From: Porticoccaceae bacterium | GTDB taxonomy: Bacteria; Pseudomonadota; Gammaproteobacteria; Pseudomonadales; Porticoccaceae | NCBI GenBank assembly: GCA_023228865.1 | Contig: JALOAH010000030.1 | Coordinates: 1 to 46,147, forward strand | Length of the DNA stretch: 46,147 nucleotides | Direction: 5' to 3' | In this document: positions 34,552 to 44,526 of the stretch, in pieces | How the letters are laid out: each line of letters starts with the position of its first letter | How positions within the stretch are numbered: position 1 is the first letter of the stretch | Translations under genes and position numbers: made by a program | Notes under the pieces: model-generated | The model's database searches: none | What the model was told of the DNA's origin: nothing | What the model saw: the letters and a program-made list of their open reading frames with translations, nothing else

Positions 34552-36048
34552 ATGGCGACAAACTATCTCCTGGCCATCGACCAGGGCACCACCAGCAGCA
34601 GAGCCATTCTGTTCACCCACGGCGGCGAGCTGGCCTTTGTTGCCCAGGAGGAATTCAGCCAGCACTTCCCCCGCGACGGCTGGGTTGAACACAACCCTGG
34701 GGAAATCTGGCAAAGCGTCGTCAATGTCTGCCGCGAGGTTCTGGTTAAAGCCGACATCAGCGCCGCCAGTGTCACCGCCATCGGCATTACCAATCAGCGC
34801 GAGACCACCCTGGTCTGGGACAGCGTCAGCGGCGAGCCTGTCTACAACGCCATCGTCTGGCAGGATCGCAGAACCGCGTCCTACTGCGACAGCCTGCGCA
34901 ATGACGCAACCCTGAAGGCGGTGCAAGGCAAAACCGGCCTCCTTCTCGACCCCTATTTTTCCGCCACCAAGATTCGCTGGATTCTCGACCAAATTCCCGG
35001 CGCCCAGGCGCGGGCAGAAAATGGCGAACTGCTATTTGGCACCATCGACAGCTTCCTGATCTGGAAAATGACCGGCGCCAAGCGCCATGTCACCGACGCC
35101 ACCAACGCCAGCCGCACCTTGCTTTTCAATATTCACCAGCAATGCTGGGACGAAGAGCTCCTAAACCTGTTCAACATTCCCGCCGCCATGCTCCCCGAAG
35201 TGCTGGATTGCGCCGCCGATTTTGGCACCACAACAGCGGATTTTATTGGCAGCCCGGTGCCCATCTCCGGCGTCGCTGGCGATCAGCAGGCGGCGCTGGT
35301 GGGGCAGGCCTGTTTTAAACCCGGCATGTGTAAAAGCACCTACGGCACCGGCTGTTTTATGATTATGAACACCGGCACCAAACCCCTGGTGTCCACCAAC
35401 AAGTTGCTCACCACCATCGCCTATCGCCTCAACGGCGAGACAACCTACGGCCTCGAAGGCAGTATTTTTATGGCGGGAGCCACCATTCAATGGTTGCGGG
35501 ATGGGGTCAAACTCATCAAGCAGGCCAGCGACAGTATCGAACACGCCATCAAAACCGGCATCGACCACAGCGTCTATTTGGTACCCGCCTTTACCGGCCT
35601 CGGCGCCCCCCACTGGGATCCCAATGCGCGAGGCGCCATTCTCGGCCTCAATCGGGACACCGGCATTTCGGAAATTATTACCGCCGGATTGCAGTCGGTG
35701 TGCTACCAAACCCGGGATCTGCTGGAAGCCATGAAAGCCGATGGCGTCGAACAGCTCAGCACCCTGAGGGTTGACGGCGGTATGGTGGCCAACGACTGGC
35801 TGACCCAATTCCTCGCCGATATCGTCAATCTTGATGTCGACAGACCCGTCATCAGTGAAACCACCGCCCTCGGCGCCGCCATGCTCGCCGCACTGCAAGC
35901 GGGCATTTACGGTTCTGTTGAGGAACTGGCAGAGAACTGGCGCTGTGAGCACAGCTTTAAGCCCCGCCTGGATGCGGGCACACGGGAACGCCTTTACCAA
36001 GGCTGGCACAGGGCGCTGGAAGGGGTGTTGTCTATTTCTAGACCATAA
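34552..36048 (+). CDS. glpK: Glycerol kinase
   Basis: GlpK phosphorylates glycerol to glycerol-3-phosphate. The 498-residue product is a standard FGGY kinase: [14 protein letters not shown] (8-21), [10 protein letters not shown] with the glycerol-binding Arg-Glu pair, [18 protein letters not shown] with the catalytic aspartate, TYGTGCF, and the ATP-binding GGMVAND and TTALGAA regions. It lies 52 bp after glpD and is probably co-transcribed with it. Its product can go to GlpD (catabolism) or to PlsB (lipid synthesis), linking it to the storage-lipid locus. Confidence 0.98.
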   Translation: MATNYLLAIDQGTTSSRAILFTHGGELAFVAQEEFSQHFPRDGWVEHNPGEIWQSVVNVCREVLVKADISAASVTAIGITNQRETTLVWDSVSGEPVYNAIVWQDRRTASYCDSLRNDATLKAVQGKTGLLLDPYFSATKIRWILDQIPGAQARAENGELLFGTIDSFLIWKMTGAKRHVTDATNASRTLLFNIHQQCWDEELLNLFNIPAAMLPEVLDCAADFGTTTADFIGSPVPISGVAGDQQAALVGQACFKPGMCKSTYGTGCFMIMNTGTKPLVSTNKLLTTIAYRLNGETTYGLEGSIFMAGATIQWLRDGVKLIKQASDSIEHAIKTGIDHSVYLVPAFTGLGAPHWDPNARGAILGLNRDTGISEIITAGLQSVCYQTRDLLEAMKADGVEQLSTLRVDGGMVANDWLTQFLADIVNLDVDRPVISETTALGAAMLAALQAGIYGSVEELAENWRCEHSFKPRLDAGTRERLYQGWHRALEGVLSISRP

Positions 36049-36333
36049 CGCAAAGGTGCTAATTTTACAGTGGCGCGCAAATCCCCTATGATGCCGCCCT
36101 TTACTACCACCACACTGCGAATTATTTTTTTATCAGTCCACCTTAACCCTCCTCTGCCACTGCGGCGGCGCCTTTGCCAGATTGCTTGCGGCAACGCCAT
36201 TATCAGGTGTTGCGCCCTGACATCCCTGTGCGACAGGCCAGTTTGATTCTTTTACTCGCAGCCACTGACGCTGACACCACTATTTGTGGGTTGTTGGCGG
36301 GGCTTATTTTTCAAAAACGCAAAGCGAATTCCC
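36049..36333 (+). other. glpK-sulP intergenic region with a long leader
   Basis: This 285-bp gap holds the promoter at 36064-36092 and no gene. There is no clear terminator for glpK; a C/T-rich stretch (about 36130-36165) has no stem. The long leader before sulP could carry post-transcriptional control, but no riboswitch pattern was recognised. Confidence 0.4.
36064..36092 (+). promoter_or_regulatory. Sigma70-type promoter for the SulP-Usp operon
   Basis: TTTACA (36064-36069) and TATGAT (36087-36092) are separated by exactly 17 bp; each matches consensus at 5 of 6 positions. Transcription would start near 36099, leaving a leader of about 235 nt before the SulP ATG. Confidence 0.65.
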
Positions 36334-37824
36334 ATGATCGAAGCCATTAAACGAGACTGGTTCTCCAATATCAAAAACGACCTGCTGGCGGGCACCGTGG
36401 TCGCCCTGGCGCTGATTCCCGAAGCCATTGCCTTTTCCATTATTGCCGGGGTCGATCCCAAGGTCGGGCTTTACGCCTCTTTCTGTATTGCCGTGGTGAT
36501 TGCCTTTGTCGGCGGCCGCCCCGGTATGATCAGCGCGGCGACCGGCGCCATGGCGCTACTCATGGTCACCCTGGTGAAAGAACACGGCCTCGAATACCTG
36601 CTGGCGGCCACATTGCTCACCGGCCTGTTGCAGATTGCCGCCGGCTTTCTCAAGCTCGGCAATCTGATGCGCTTTGTTTCCCGTTCGGTGGTAACGGGCT
36701 TTGTCAACGCCCTGGCCATCCTTATTTTTATGGCGCAGCTGCCGGAGCTCACCCATGTCAGCTGGCATGTCTACGCCATGACGGCGGCGGGTCTTGGCAT
36801 TATCTACCTGCTCCCCCTTGTGCCTGTGATCGGTAAAACCGTGCCCTCGCCACTGGTGTGCATTGTGGTCTTGACTGCAATCGCCATGGTGATTGGCCTC
36901 GACATTCGAACCGTCGGCGATATGGGCGAACTGCCCGATACCCTGCCCATTTTTCTGTGGCCGGATGTGCCGCTGAATCTGGACACCCTGCTGATTATTC
37001 TGCCCTATGCGGTGGGCCTCGCCGCCGTGGGTTTACTGGAATCGATGATGACAGCCACCATTGTCGACGATCTCACCGACACCAGCAGCGATAAAAACCG
37101 CGAGTGCAAAGGCCAGGGTATTGCCAATATCGGCGCCGGCCTGCTCGGCGGCATGGCGGGCTGCGCCATGATCGGCCAGTCCATTATCAACGTAAAATCC
37201 GGCGGTCGCGGCCGCCTTTCCACCTTCACCGCCGGCGTCTTTTTGCTGGTGATGGTGGTATTTCTCGACCAGTGGATCAAACAGATTCCCATGGCCGCGC
37301 TGGTGGCGGTGATGATTATGGTGTCCATCGGCACTTTTTCCTGGGATTCCCTGAGAAACCTGAAAAAACACCCGCTTTCCACCAATATTGTTATGGTGAC
37401 CACCGTTGCCGTGGTGGTTGCCACCCACAATCTCGCCATGGGCGTTTTTGTTGGCGTGTTGCTGGCGGCGCTGTTTTTCGCCAATAAAATTGGCCGCTTT
37501 ATGGTGGTGAAGAGGGATAAAACCGAAGAGGACAGCAACCGCCGCTATCAGGTCCTCGGCCAGGTGTTTTTTGCCTCGGCTGACCAGTTTGTGGCATCGT
37601 TTGACTTCAAAGAAGTTGTCGACCGTGTCACCATCGACCTCAGTCAGGCGCACTTTTGGGATATCACCTCGGTCGCGGCTCTAGACAAGGTAGTGATCAA
37701 ATTCCGCCGCGAAGGCGCCACCGTCGAGATTATCGGCATGAATGCCGCCACCCAGACGGTGGTTGACAAGTTCGGTGTCTACGACAAACCCGAAGAAGTC
37801 GAAAAACTGATGGCGGGGCACTAA
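36334..37824 (+). CDS. SulP-family anion transporter with STAS domain
   Basis: From ATG 36334 the product has 496 residues. It opens with [21 protein letters not shown], the SulP signature, and has about ten to twelve membrane helices to residue ~390. A cytoplasmic STAS domain (about 410-496) contains [23 protein letters not shown]. SulP proteins carry sulfate, bicarbonate or dicarboxylates. An upstream in-frame GTG at 36286 would add 16 residues of non-family sequence. The start has no strong ribosome binding site. It is followed by a Usp gene one base after its stop, a pairing seen with other SulP genes. Substrate is unknown; bicarbonate or a C4-dicarboxylate are as likely as sulfate. Confidence 0.93.
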   Translation: MIEAIKRDWFSNIKNDLLAGTVVALALIPEAIAFSIIAGVDPKVGLYASFCIAVVIAFVGGRPGMISAATGAMALLMVTLVKEHGLEYLLAATLLTGLLQIAAGFLKLGNLMRFVSRSVVTGFVNALAILIFMAQLPELTHVSWHVYAMTAAGLGIIYLLPLVPVIGKTVPSPLVCIVVLTAIAMVIGLDIRTVGDMGELPDTLPIFLWPDVPLNLDTLLIILPYAVGLAAVGLLESMMTATIVDDLTDTSSDKNRECKGQGIANIGAGLLGGMAGCAMIGQSIINVKSGGRGRLSTFTAGVFLLVMVVFLDQWIKQIPMAALVAVMIMVSIGTFSWDSLRNLKKHPLSTNIVMVTTVAVVVATHNLAMGVFVGVLLAALFFANKIGRFMVVKRDKTEEDSNRRYQVLGQVFFASADQFVASFDFKEVVDRVTIDLSQAHFWDITSVAALDKVVIKFRREGATVEIIGMNAATQTVVDKFGVYDKPEEVEKLMAGH

Positions 37825-37825
37825 G

Positions 37826-38716
37826 ATGACAATTGCCAAGGTAAAGGGTGAGGAAAATATAACCATGGAAACAGTCACTGTCTGTATAGACGGCTCCGCC
37901 ATTTCCGGTTCTGTGTGCGACGCCGCCACCTGGGCGAGCACCACATTGCAGGCGCCGCTGAAATTTCTTCATGTTCTGGAGAAAACCACCAGCCCGGCAA
38001 AGGAAGATCTGTCCGGCGCCATTGGTCTCGGCAGCAGGGAGCACTTGCTCGACCAGCTCATCGATCTCGACGAAAAGCGCGGCAAGCTGGCTATCGAACA
38101 CGGCAGGCATATGCTGGCAGACGCCAAGCTCAGAGCGGAAAATAATGGCGTTACAGATATTCTCCTCCAGCAGCGCCACGGCGAACTGCTGGAGTCTCTC
38201 CTTGAATGCGAAGAGGATACCCGCTTATTTGTCATTGGTCGCCAGGGCGAAGCACAGGGTCGCCGCGCCCATGCCATTGGCTCCCATATAGAAACGGTGG
38301 TGCGCGCCATTCACCGACCAATTTTGGTCACTGTTGGCAACTTCACCGCTCCCAGCCGCTTTATGGTCGCCTACGATGGCAGCCCAACGGCGGATAGTGC
38401 CATCGCGCGAATTGCCAAAAGCCCCCTTTTGAAAGCCATGAAAGGCGACGTAGTGATGGTGGGGGCAGATAACGACGACAACCGCGATCACCTGCGCCAG
38501 GCGACGGCGCTGCTTGCCGACAGCGGCCACGATGTCGACAGCCATCTCCTTCAGGGCAATGTTCTTGATGAACTGGAAAAATTTCGCCTCGCTCATAATA
38601 TTGACCTTAAAGTCATGGGAGCCTACGGCCACTCCCGCTTTCGCGAATTTTTCGTCGGCAGCAATACCTCAAAAATGATCAGCAACAGCCCGGTGCCGCT
38701 GTTGCTGCTGCGATAG
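37826..38716 (+). CDS. Tandem universal stress protein (UspA family)
   Basis: The 296-residue product contains two Usp domains. The first (about 14-165) has VTVCIDGS and a GRQG ... GS nucleotide motif with one extra residue. The second (about 175-296) has FMVAYDGSPTAD and a perfect G-2x-G-9x-GS motif in GAYGHSRFREFFVGS, so it probably binds ATP. The annotated ATG at 37826 follows GGGG. An ATG at 37865 begins exactly at the Usp fold and has GAGG upstream, and may be the true start. It is co-transcribed with sulP and may regulate the transporter or respond to its anion. Confidence 0.92.
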   Translation: MTIAKVKGEENITMETVTVCIDGSAISGSVCDAATWASTTLQAPLKFLHVLEKTTSPAKEDLSGAIGLGSREHLLDQLIDLDEKRGKLAIEHGRHMLADAKLRAENNGVTDILLQQRHGELLESLLECEEDTRLFVIGRQGEAQGRRAHAIGSHIETVVRAIHRPILVTVGNFTAPSRFMVAYDGSPTADSAIARIAKSPLLKAMKGDVVMVGADNDDNRDHLRQATALLADSGHDVDSHLLQGNVLDELEKFRLAHNIDLKVMGAYGHSRFREFFVGSNTSKMISNSPVPLLLLR

Positions 38717-38886
38717 CCCATTTCGCGAGCCGGGCTCGCTTCTACGGATCAGGAGAGCCGCCCGTGATTGTCACTTTTTCCCGGCTAACCGTGGCCAAAC
38801 GGGGACCAAGGCTTAAAAATTGCGTCACCATTAGCGCTGTATAAAGTGTCCCCTTCTGCTGACGCATCCACTAAAAAGGAGCAGTT
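38717..38886 (+). promoter_or_regulatory. Intergenic region upstream of cfa with hairpin and -10-like box
   Basis: GCGAGC-CGG-GCTCGC (38725-38739) is a perfect 6-bp hairpin just after the Usp stop, without a T-run. TATAAA near 38841 lies about 45 bp upstream of the cfa ATG. The best -35 (TTGCGT) is only 14 bp away, so a stationary-phase type promoter is as likely as sigma70. AAAGGAG precedes the ATG. Confidence 0.35.
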
Positions 38887-40047
38887 ATGACAGAGACTTC
38901 AACAGACTTGCGCGCCGACAGCAGCGATACCCTTGCGGCTTCCACCCAGAGGCTGGTGGCCGAGATTCTCGCCAAAGCCGATATTCGCATCAACGGCGAC
39001 CGTCCCTGGGATCTCCGGGTAAAATGCGCCAACCTTTACGAAAAGGTGCTTTCCAGCGGCAATCTCGGCCTCGGCGAATCCTATATGGACGGCGACTGGG
39101 AGGTGGAACATCTCGACGAATTTTTCCACCGCGTGCTGCGCGCCGATCTCGAAAAAGAATTCAAACCCCTGCGCCTTCTTCCCCATATTCTCAAGGCAAA
39201 ACTCCTCAATCGCCAGACCACAAAACGCGCCTGGCAGGTGGGCGAACAACATTACGACCTGGGCAACGATTTTTATCGCGCCATGCTCGACCCGCGCATG
39301 ACCTACACCTGCGCTTACTGGCAGGATGCCGACAACCTCGCCCAAGCTCAGGAGGCCAAACTGGATCTGATCTGCCGCAAACTGGATCTCAAACCCGGCA
39401 TGCGCGTGCTGGATATTGGTTGCGGCTGGGGCAGTTTTATGGGCTACGCCGCCGAAAAATACGCTGTCGAATGCGTTGGTGTGACCATTTCCAAAGAACA
39501 ATGTGCATTCGGCAGGGAGAAATATTCCCACCTGCCGGTGGAATTCCGCCTCCAGGACTACCGCATCCTCAACGAACCCTTCGACCATATTGTCAGTGTC
39601 GGCATGTTCGAACATGTGGGTCACAAAAACTACCGCGCCTATATGGAAGTGGCGCATCGCTGCCTGAAAAAGGACGGTCTCTTTCTCCTTCACACCATCG
39701 GCAAAAACCACCGCAAAAGTGGCGTCGACCCCTGGATCGACAAATATATTTTTCCCAATGGCGAACTGCCCTCCGTCGGCCAGATCGGCGACAGCCTCGA
39801 CCACCTCTTTGTTGTCGAAGACCTCCACAATTTCGGCACGGATTACGACAAAACCCTGATGGCCTGGCACCGCAATTTTGAAGCGGCCTGGCCGCAGTTC
39901 AAAGACACTCTAGGAGACAGGTTTTACCGCATGTGGCGCTATTATCTGCTCAGTTGCGCTGGCGCTTTCAGAGCGAGAAACACCCAGTTGTGGCAATGGG
40001 TGCTGTCAAAACGGGGGCTGGCGGGGGGCTACCAGCGGGTGCTGTAA
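38887..40047 (+). CDS. cfa: Cyclopropane-fatty-acyl-phospholipid synthase
   Basis: Cfa transfers a methylene from S-adenosylmethionine to cis double bonds of membrane phospholipid acyl chains. The 386-residue product matches E. coli Cfa in length (382). It has the SAM motif LDIGCGWGSF (175-184), TYTCAYW with Cys142, GMFEHVGHKNY with Glu242 and the following His, and LLHTIG with His270. These correspond to the bicarbonate-binding and active-site residues of the family. The ATG follows AAAGGAG. It shifts unsaturated membrane lipid toward stable cyclopropane forms, usually in stationary phase or under acid stress. Confidence 0.97.
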   Translation: MTETSTDLRADSSDTLAASTQRLVAEILAKADIRINGDRPWDLRVKCANLYEKVLSSGNLGLGESYMDGDWEVEHLDEFFHRVLRADLEKEFKPLRLLPHILKAKLLNRQTTKRAWQVGEQHYDLGNDFYRAMLDPRMTYTCAYWQDADNLAQAQEAKLDLICRKLDLKPGMRVLDIGCGWGSFMGYAAEKYAVECVGVTISKEQCAFGREKYSHLPVEFRLQDYRILNEPFDHIVSVGMFEHVGHKNYRAYMEVAHRCLKKDGLFLLHTIGKNHRKSGVDPWIDKYIFPNGELPSVGQIGDSLDHLFVVEDLHNFGTDYDKTLMAWHRNFEAAWPQFKDTLGDRFYRMWRYYLLSCAGAFRARNTQLWQWVLSKRGLAGGYQRVL

Positions 40048-40117
40048 ACCCGGAAAAAAACCGCGTCAGCATCTGTGCCTGTTACAATAACGGCCTTCCA
40101 TCAAGAGTGCTATCACC

Positions 40118-40954
40118 ATGGCCGATATCGGGCGCTACAACCGTCTTCCCGTCGTCAAAAAAACCGATTTTGGCCTCTACCTGGATGGCGGCATGGACGG
40201 CGACATTCTCCTGCCCAACCGCTATATTCCCAAAGACCAAGGGGCAGAACCCGGCGACAATCTGCTGGTATTTATTTACCTCGACAGCGAAGACCGGCTC
40301 ATCGCCACCACGGAAAAACCCAAAGCCCAGGTGGGGGAATTCGCCAGCCTCAAGGTCAAGGACATCAACAGGGTTGGCCTATTTCTCGATTGGGGATTGC
40401 CCAAAGACCTGCTTCTGCCCCATTCCGAAATCAAACGACCACTGCAAGTGGGGGATTATTGCGTCGCCTATCTCTATCTCGACGACCAAACCCAGAGAAT
40501 CACCGCCACCGCCCATCTCGACCGCCATCTGGATCAGCTCCCCGCCAGCTATCAGATTGGCGAAGAAGTGCAGCTGCTGATCGCTGGCCGTACCGACCTG
40601 GGTTACAAGGCCATTATCAACGGCAAACACTGGGGGCTGATTCACAACAATGACGCCTTTAAATTTCTGCGCAACGGTATGCGCGAACAGGGCTACATCA
40701 AAGACATTCGCGACGACGGTAAAATCAGCCTCAGCCTGCAACCTCTGGGCAGCGCGGGCAGGGACAAACTCCAAACCCTGATTCTGGAAAAGCTCAAAGA
40801 CGCCGGCGGCACTCTGCCCCTCAGCGACAAAAGCCCCCCGGAAGTGATCAGCCGTCTTTTCGGTGTCAGCAAAGGCAACTTTAAAAAAGCCATAGGCGCT
40901 CTGTTTAAACAGGGGCAGATTGTGATTTACCCGGACAAAATTACCCTGGTGTGA
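40118..40954 (+). CDS. CvfB-like S1 RNA-binding protein
   Basis: The 278-residue product has the CvfB/YitL layout: tandem S1-like barrels (about 5-65, 68-130 and 140-205; FGLYLDGG and VGLFLDWGLPKDLLLPHSEI are typical) and a C-terminal winged helix (about 215-278, SRLFGVSKGNFKKAIGALFKQGQI). CvfB binds RNA and affects virulence and metabolism genes in Gram-positive bacteria; its role in gammaproteobacteria is poorly known. It follows cfa by 70 bp and could be independently transcribed. Confidence 0.88.
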   Translation: MADIGRYNRLPVVKKTDFGLYLDGGMDGDILLPNRYIPKDQGAEPGDNLLVFIYLDSEDRLIATTEKPKAQVGEFASLKVKDINRVGLFLDWGLPKDLLLPHSEIKRPLQVGDYCVAYLYLDDQTQRITATAHLDRHLDQLPASYQIGEEVQLLIAGRTDLGYKAIINGKHWGLIHNNDAFKFLRNGMREQGYIKDIRDDGKISLSLQPLGSAGRDKLQTLILEKLKDAGGTLPLSDKSPPEVISRLFGVSKGNFKKAIGALFKQGQIVIYPDKITLV

Positions 40955-41146
40955 ATGACTCTGACTTAGTGCCAAACCCGTCAATTGCAGAGAAAACCAC
41001 ACGCTTATCGTCAAAAATCACCGTTGGCTCCCACGGCCACTACCTGCCCGGCAAAGTGATTTACTATTGATAATGACTTAATCTCTGTGGTATTGGCGCT
41101 GTTTCACAGAGTCGCTGGGCGCGGACATAATCAATCGGGAATAGCC

Positions 41147-42358
41147 GTGAGCAATCCGTTAGGCATTTTACTCATTGACGACAAGGCGGCAGACAGGGCG
41201 CTGATGGAGGTGGTACTGCGCCAGCAACTACCCGCAGCTCAGTTGCAGATTGTCCTTGACCCGTTGACGCTGCCTGAAATACTCAGTGGCGGGGGCGCCA
41301 ATGGCGCACTGATCGACGCGGATTTGCAGTGGTGTGATGCTTTTGCCCTGGTTGCAAAGCTCAAAGCCGCCAACCCTGAATGCCTGGTGATTCTCTACAG
41401 TGCTGGGGGAATCGACGCCCTAACCCCGGAAATCGCCGACCTTGGCCTCACGGCCTTCTACAGAAAAGACCCTGCCAGTTTGCTGGAAATTCCCCGGGTT
41501 TTTCACCAGCGCCTGCCATCGCCAGAAAATGCCGCGCCGGGCGATCAATCAAATCCCGAGCCAGATTTTCAACCAATTTCTGCAGTCTCGGCGCCAGCCG
41601 CCGTTGCCACTGACGACAGTTTTACCGCCGAAATGTTTTACGCCATTTCCCACGATCTCAAGCAGCCCCTGCAGATTTTCTGTCGCCAAACCGACCTGCT
41701 CGAACAACGCTTTGCCGATCAACTCGGCGCCTCAGGCCAGAATCTGGTGGCCAACATCAAGCTGACGGCAGCGCAAATGCGCCTGTTGCTGGACTCGATT
41801 CTCGCCTATTACCACCCCAGCCCCGACGACCAGCCGGGGGAGCAGGCCGACATTGGCGCTGTTATTGACAGAGTCATCGCCGTGTTGCAGCCGAGCCTCG
41901 ACGAGGTTTCCGGCAGGGTTGTTGTCGGCAATCTGCCCAGGCTCCAGGTCAGCCGGGGACCGCTTACCCAGGTGATTCAGAATTTACTGGCCAACGCCAT
42001 TAAATTTCGCGGCAGCGCCGCGCCAATCATCACCATCAGCGCCCTTGACGTCACCGATAACTGGCTGTTTACTGTGGAAGATAACGGCATTGGCATTGCC
42101 GAGGACAAGGTCGATGAGATTTTTGCCCTGTTCAAGCGCCTTCATAACCAGAATGAATATGCAGGCAGTGGCCTCGGGTTGGCGCTGTGCAAGCGCATTA
42201 TTGAAGACCAGGGCGGTAAAATTTGGGCTCGCGCCAAGCCCGGACAGGGAGCAGCCATTCATTTTACCCTGCCCAAGCAGGGGTTGACTTCAGACGAGAA
42301 GCAAAATGGAACAGACCGGCTCAACAGCAAAAGCGCCCATCAGCGTTCTCATCGTTGA
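41147..42358 (+). CDS. Histidine kinase with N-terminal receiver-like domain
   Basis: From GTG 41147 (GGGA six bases upstream) the product has 403 residues. An N-terminal receiver domain has the acidic pair Asp11-Asp12, a candidate phosphoacceptor at Asp57 or Asp59 (ALIDADLQW) and Lys107. A linker (about 120-160) leads to a HisKA domain with His169 in YAISHDLKQPLQ, then a HATPase domain with N-box Asn283, DNGIGI (312-317) and GSGLGLALC (340-348). There is no transmembrane or PAS sensor, so input may come through the receiver. The HisKA/HATPase part resembles phytochrome-type kinases. Its 3' end overlaps the next response regulator gene by 53 bp, so they are probably partners. Confidence 0.9.
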   Translation: MSNPLGILLIDDKAADRALMEVVLRQQLPAAQLQIVLDPLTLPEILSGGGANGALIDADLQWCDAFALVAKLKAANPECLVILYSAGGIDALTPEIADLGLTAFYRKDPASLLEIPRVFHQRLPSPENAAPGDQSNPEPDFQPISAVSAPAAVATDDSFTAEMFYAISHDLKQPLQIFCRQTDLLEQRFADQLGASGQNLVANIKLTAAQMRLLLDSILAYYHPSPDDQPGEQADIGAVIDRVIAVLQPSLDEVSGRVVVGNLPRLQVSRGPLTQVIQNLLANAIKFRGSAAPIITISALDVTDNWLFTVEDNGIGIAEDKVDEIFALFKRLHNQNEYAGSGLGLALCKRIIEDQGGKIWARAKPGQGAAIHFTLPKQGLTSDEKQNGTDRLNSKSAHQRSHR

Positions 42359-44453
42359 GGACAATCCGGCGGAGGCGCACCTTATCAGGCTGCAGCTCAG
42401 CTACGGTATTCTTCAGCAGTACCAGCCCCACTGGGTTGACCGCATTGCCTCCGCTACAGCCTCTCTGCAAAACCATCGCTTCGACACCATTCTCCTCGAC
42501 TTCAATCTTCCCGACAGCCAGGGTTTGAACGGCCTCTCTGCAGTCCTCGAAGCGGCCAGGGGTCGCCCCGTGATTATGCTCACCAACAACGAAAACGAGC
42601 TGTTGGCCGCAGAGGCGGTCAGGCTGGGCGCCCAGGACTATCTGCTCAAAAAGGATCTCGATACGCCAATGCTGGAAAGAGCCATTCGCTACGCCATGGA
42701 GCGCCAGGCGGCCAAACAGAACCTCAAGCTCAGCGAAGAGCGCTACGCCCTGGCGCTGGCGGGCGCCAATGACGGCATTTGGGACTGGGATTTAATCTCG
42801 GGAAACATCTATTTCTCCAGCCGCTGGCACCGCATGCTGGGTTATGACGACGGCGATTTCGGCGACACCAGCGATGCCTGGTTTACGCAAATTCACTCGG
42901 ACGATCTGGAAAATTTACAGAAATCCCTCGACGCCCACCTGGTTGGCGCCATTCCCTACTTTGAATACGAACATCGCATAAAACACAGGGACAGTCATTA
43001 TCGCTGGGTTCTATGCCGCGGTCTCGCTGTGCGGGCCACTGACGGCACACCGACCCGCATGGCGGGTTCCCTGTCTGACATCTCCCACCGAAAAACCATC
43101 GAAGAGCGCCTGGTGCACGACGCCCTTCACGACACTCTCACCGGCCTTCCCAACCGCACCCTGTTTCTCGATCGGGTTCAGCAGGTCATGGCCGTATGCC
43201 GGCGCCAGAAGAGCTACGAGTTTTCAATTCTGTTTATCGATCTGGATCGTTTCAAAAGCATTAACGACAGTCTCGGCCATTCTGTCGGCGATGCCTTCTT
43301 AAAAGCCGTGGGCGATCGCCTTGGGGCGGAAATTCGCCCCACGGACACCCTCGCCCGTCTTGGCGGCGACGAGTTCGCCATTCTGGTCACCGAGTACCAG
43401 CATATCAATACGGTTCTGCAAATTGCTGCCCGCATTCACCATCAGCTGCAGCAGAAATTTACCATCAATGACGCCGACCTCTATACAGGTGCCAGCATTG
43501 GCATTGCCACGGGTTCAAACAAATACCATTATGCAGAAGAAATTTTACGGGATGCGGATATCGCCATGTACCGGGCGAAACGCGCAGACACAACCTACGA
43601 AGTGTTTGATAGCGAAATGCATCAGCTGGCTTTAAACCGCCTGCAGCTTGAAACCGATCTGCGCAATGGCATCGATCGCGGTGAGTTTGTAATTTATTAC
43701 CAACCGATTTTTTCCACGGAAAAACTCAAAATCATCGGCGTTGAAGCCCTGCTGCGCTGGCAGCACCCCCGGGAAGGGCTGCTCTACCCCAATACCTTTA
43801 TCGACATTGCTGAGGACACCGGGCTGGTGGTGCCGATCTGTTGGTGGGTACTGGAGAACGCCTGTCGCGATATTGCCATGCTCCACCGGGAATGCCCCGA
43901 AGCCAGCGACATCACCCTGAGCGTGAATATTTCAGGAAAAATTTTTAACGCTGGCAACACCACCGAAAAACTCAAGGCCATTCTTGATCGCACCGATATA
44001 AACCCTAAACACCTGCATCTGGAAATTACCGAAAACTCGGTGATGGATCACCAGTACATGGCGCTTGTCGAATTGAAAAAGCTGCGGGGATTGGGGATTG
44101 GCCTTCATCTGGACGATTTTGGCACCGGCTATTCATCCCTGTCCCACCTGCAAAAATTTTCTTACGACACCATTAAAATTGACGGCTCCTTTGTCAGCGA
44201 GATGATTGAAAATAGCGACAACTCAGCCATTGTAAAATCCATCGTCGCCATGGGCAGATTAATGGGCGTCAACATCATCGCCGAAGGGGTTGAAACCAGC
44301 GAGCAATTCCAGTGGCTCCTCGATATGGGCTGCCCCAATATTCAGGGTTACCTGATTTCAAAAGCTGTTTCCAGGGAAGTGATTGCCGATTTATTGAAAA
44401 ATCATCAATTTCACCTGAATACAGCAGCCACTGCCGTGGCACAGGGAAACTGA
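42306..44453 (+). CDS. Response regulator with REC-PAS-GGDEF-EAL (cyclic-di-GMP turnover)
   Basis: The 715-residue product has a receiver domain (10-130, phosphoacceptor Asp65), a PAS/PAC module (about 142-265), a GGDEF domain (about 270-435) and an EAL domain (about 445-700). The cyclase site GGDEF is intact at 353-357, and the inhibitory I-site RPTD (344-347) lies exactly five residues before it. The EAL domain keeps EALLR (480-484), Asn541, LEITE, the Asp603-Asp604 pair, Lys624 and AEGVE, so phosphodiesterase activity is expected. Either activity could dominate. It overlaps the kinase gene by 53 bp, which supports phosphotransfer from that kinase. Confidence 0.96.
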   Translation: MEQTGSTAKAPISVLIVEDNPAEAHLIRLQLSYGILQQYQPHWVDRIASATASLQNHRFDTILLDFNLPDSQGLNGLSAVLEAARGRPVIMLTNNENELLAAEAVRLGAQDYLLKKDLDTPMLERAIRYAMERQAAKQNLKLSEERYALALAGANDGIWDWDLISGNIYFSSRWHRMLGYDDGDFGDTSDAWFTQIHSDDLENLQKSLDAHLVGAIPYFEYEHRIKHRDSHYRWVLCRGLAVRATDGTPTRMAGSLSDISHRKTIEERLVHDALHDTLTGLPNRTLFLDRVQQVMAVCRRQKSYEFSILFIDLDRFKSINDSLGHSVGDAFLKAVGDRLGAEIRPTDTLARLGGDEFAILVTEYQHINTVLQIAARIHHQLQQKFTINDADLYTGASIGIATGSNKYHYAEEILRDADIAMYRAKRADTTYEVFDSEMHQLALNRLQLETDLRNGIDRGEFVIYYQPIFSTEKLKIIGVEALLRWQHPREGLLYPNTFIDIAEDTGLVVPICWWVLENACRDIAMLHRECPEASDITLSVNISGKIFNAGNTTEKLKAILDRTDINPKHLHLEITENSVMDHQYMALVELKKLRGLGIGLHLDDFGTGYSSLSHLQKFSYDTIKIDGSFVSEMIENSDNSAIVKSIVAMGRLMGVNIIAEGVETSEQFQWLLDMGCPNIQGYLISKAVSREVIADLLKNHQFHLNTAATAVAQGN

Positions 44454-44526
44454 AAAAAACCGGCTCAACATCGGCCGCAGCAGCCATTTTTCGCCAACGG
44501 GGTCGGTTCCTACGAGAAAGGGTTGT

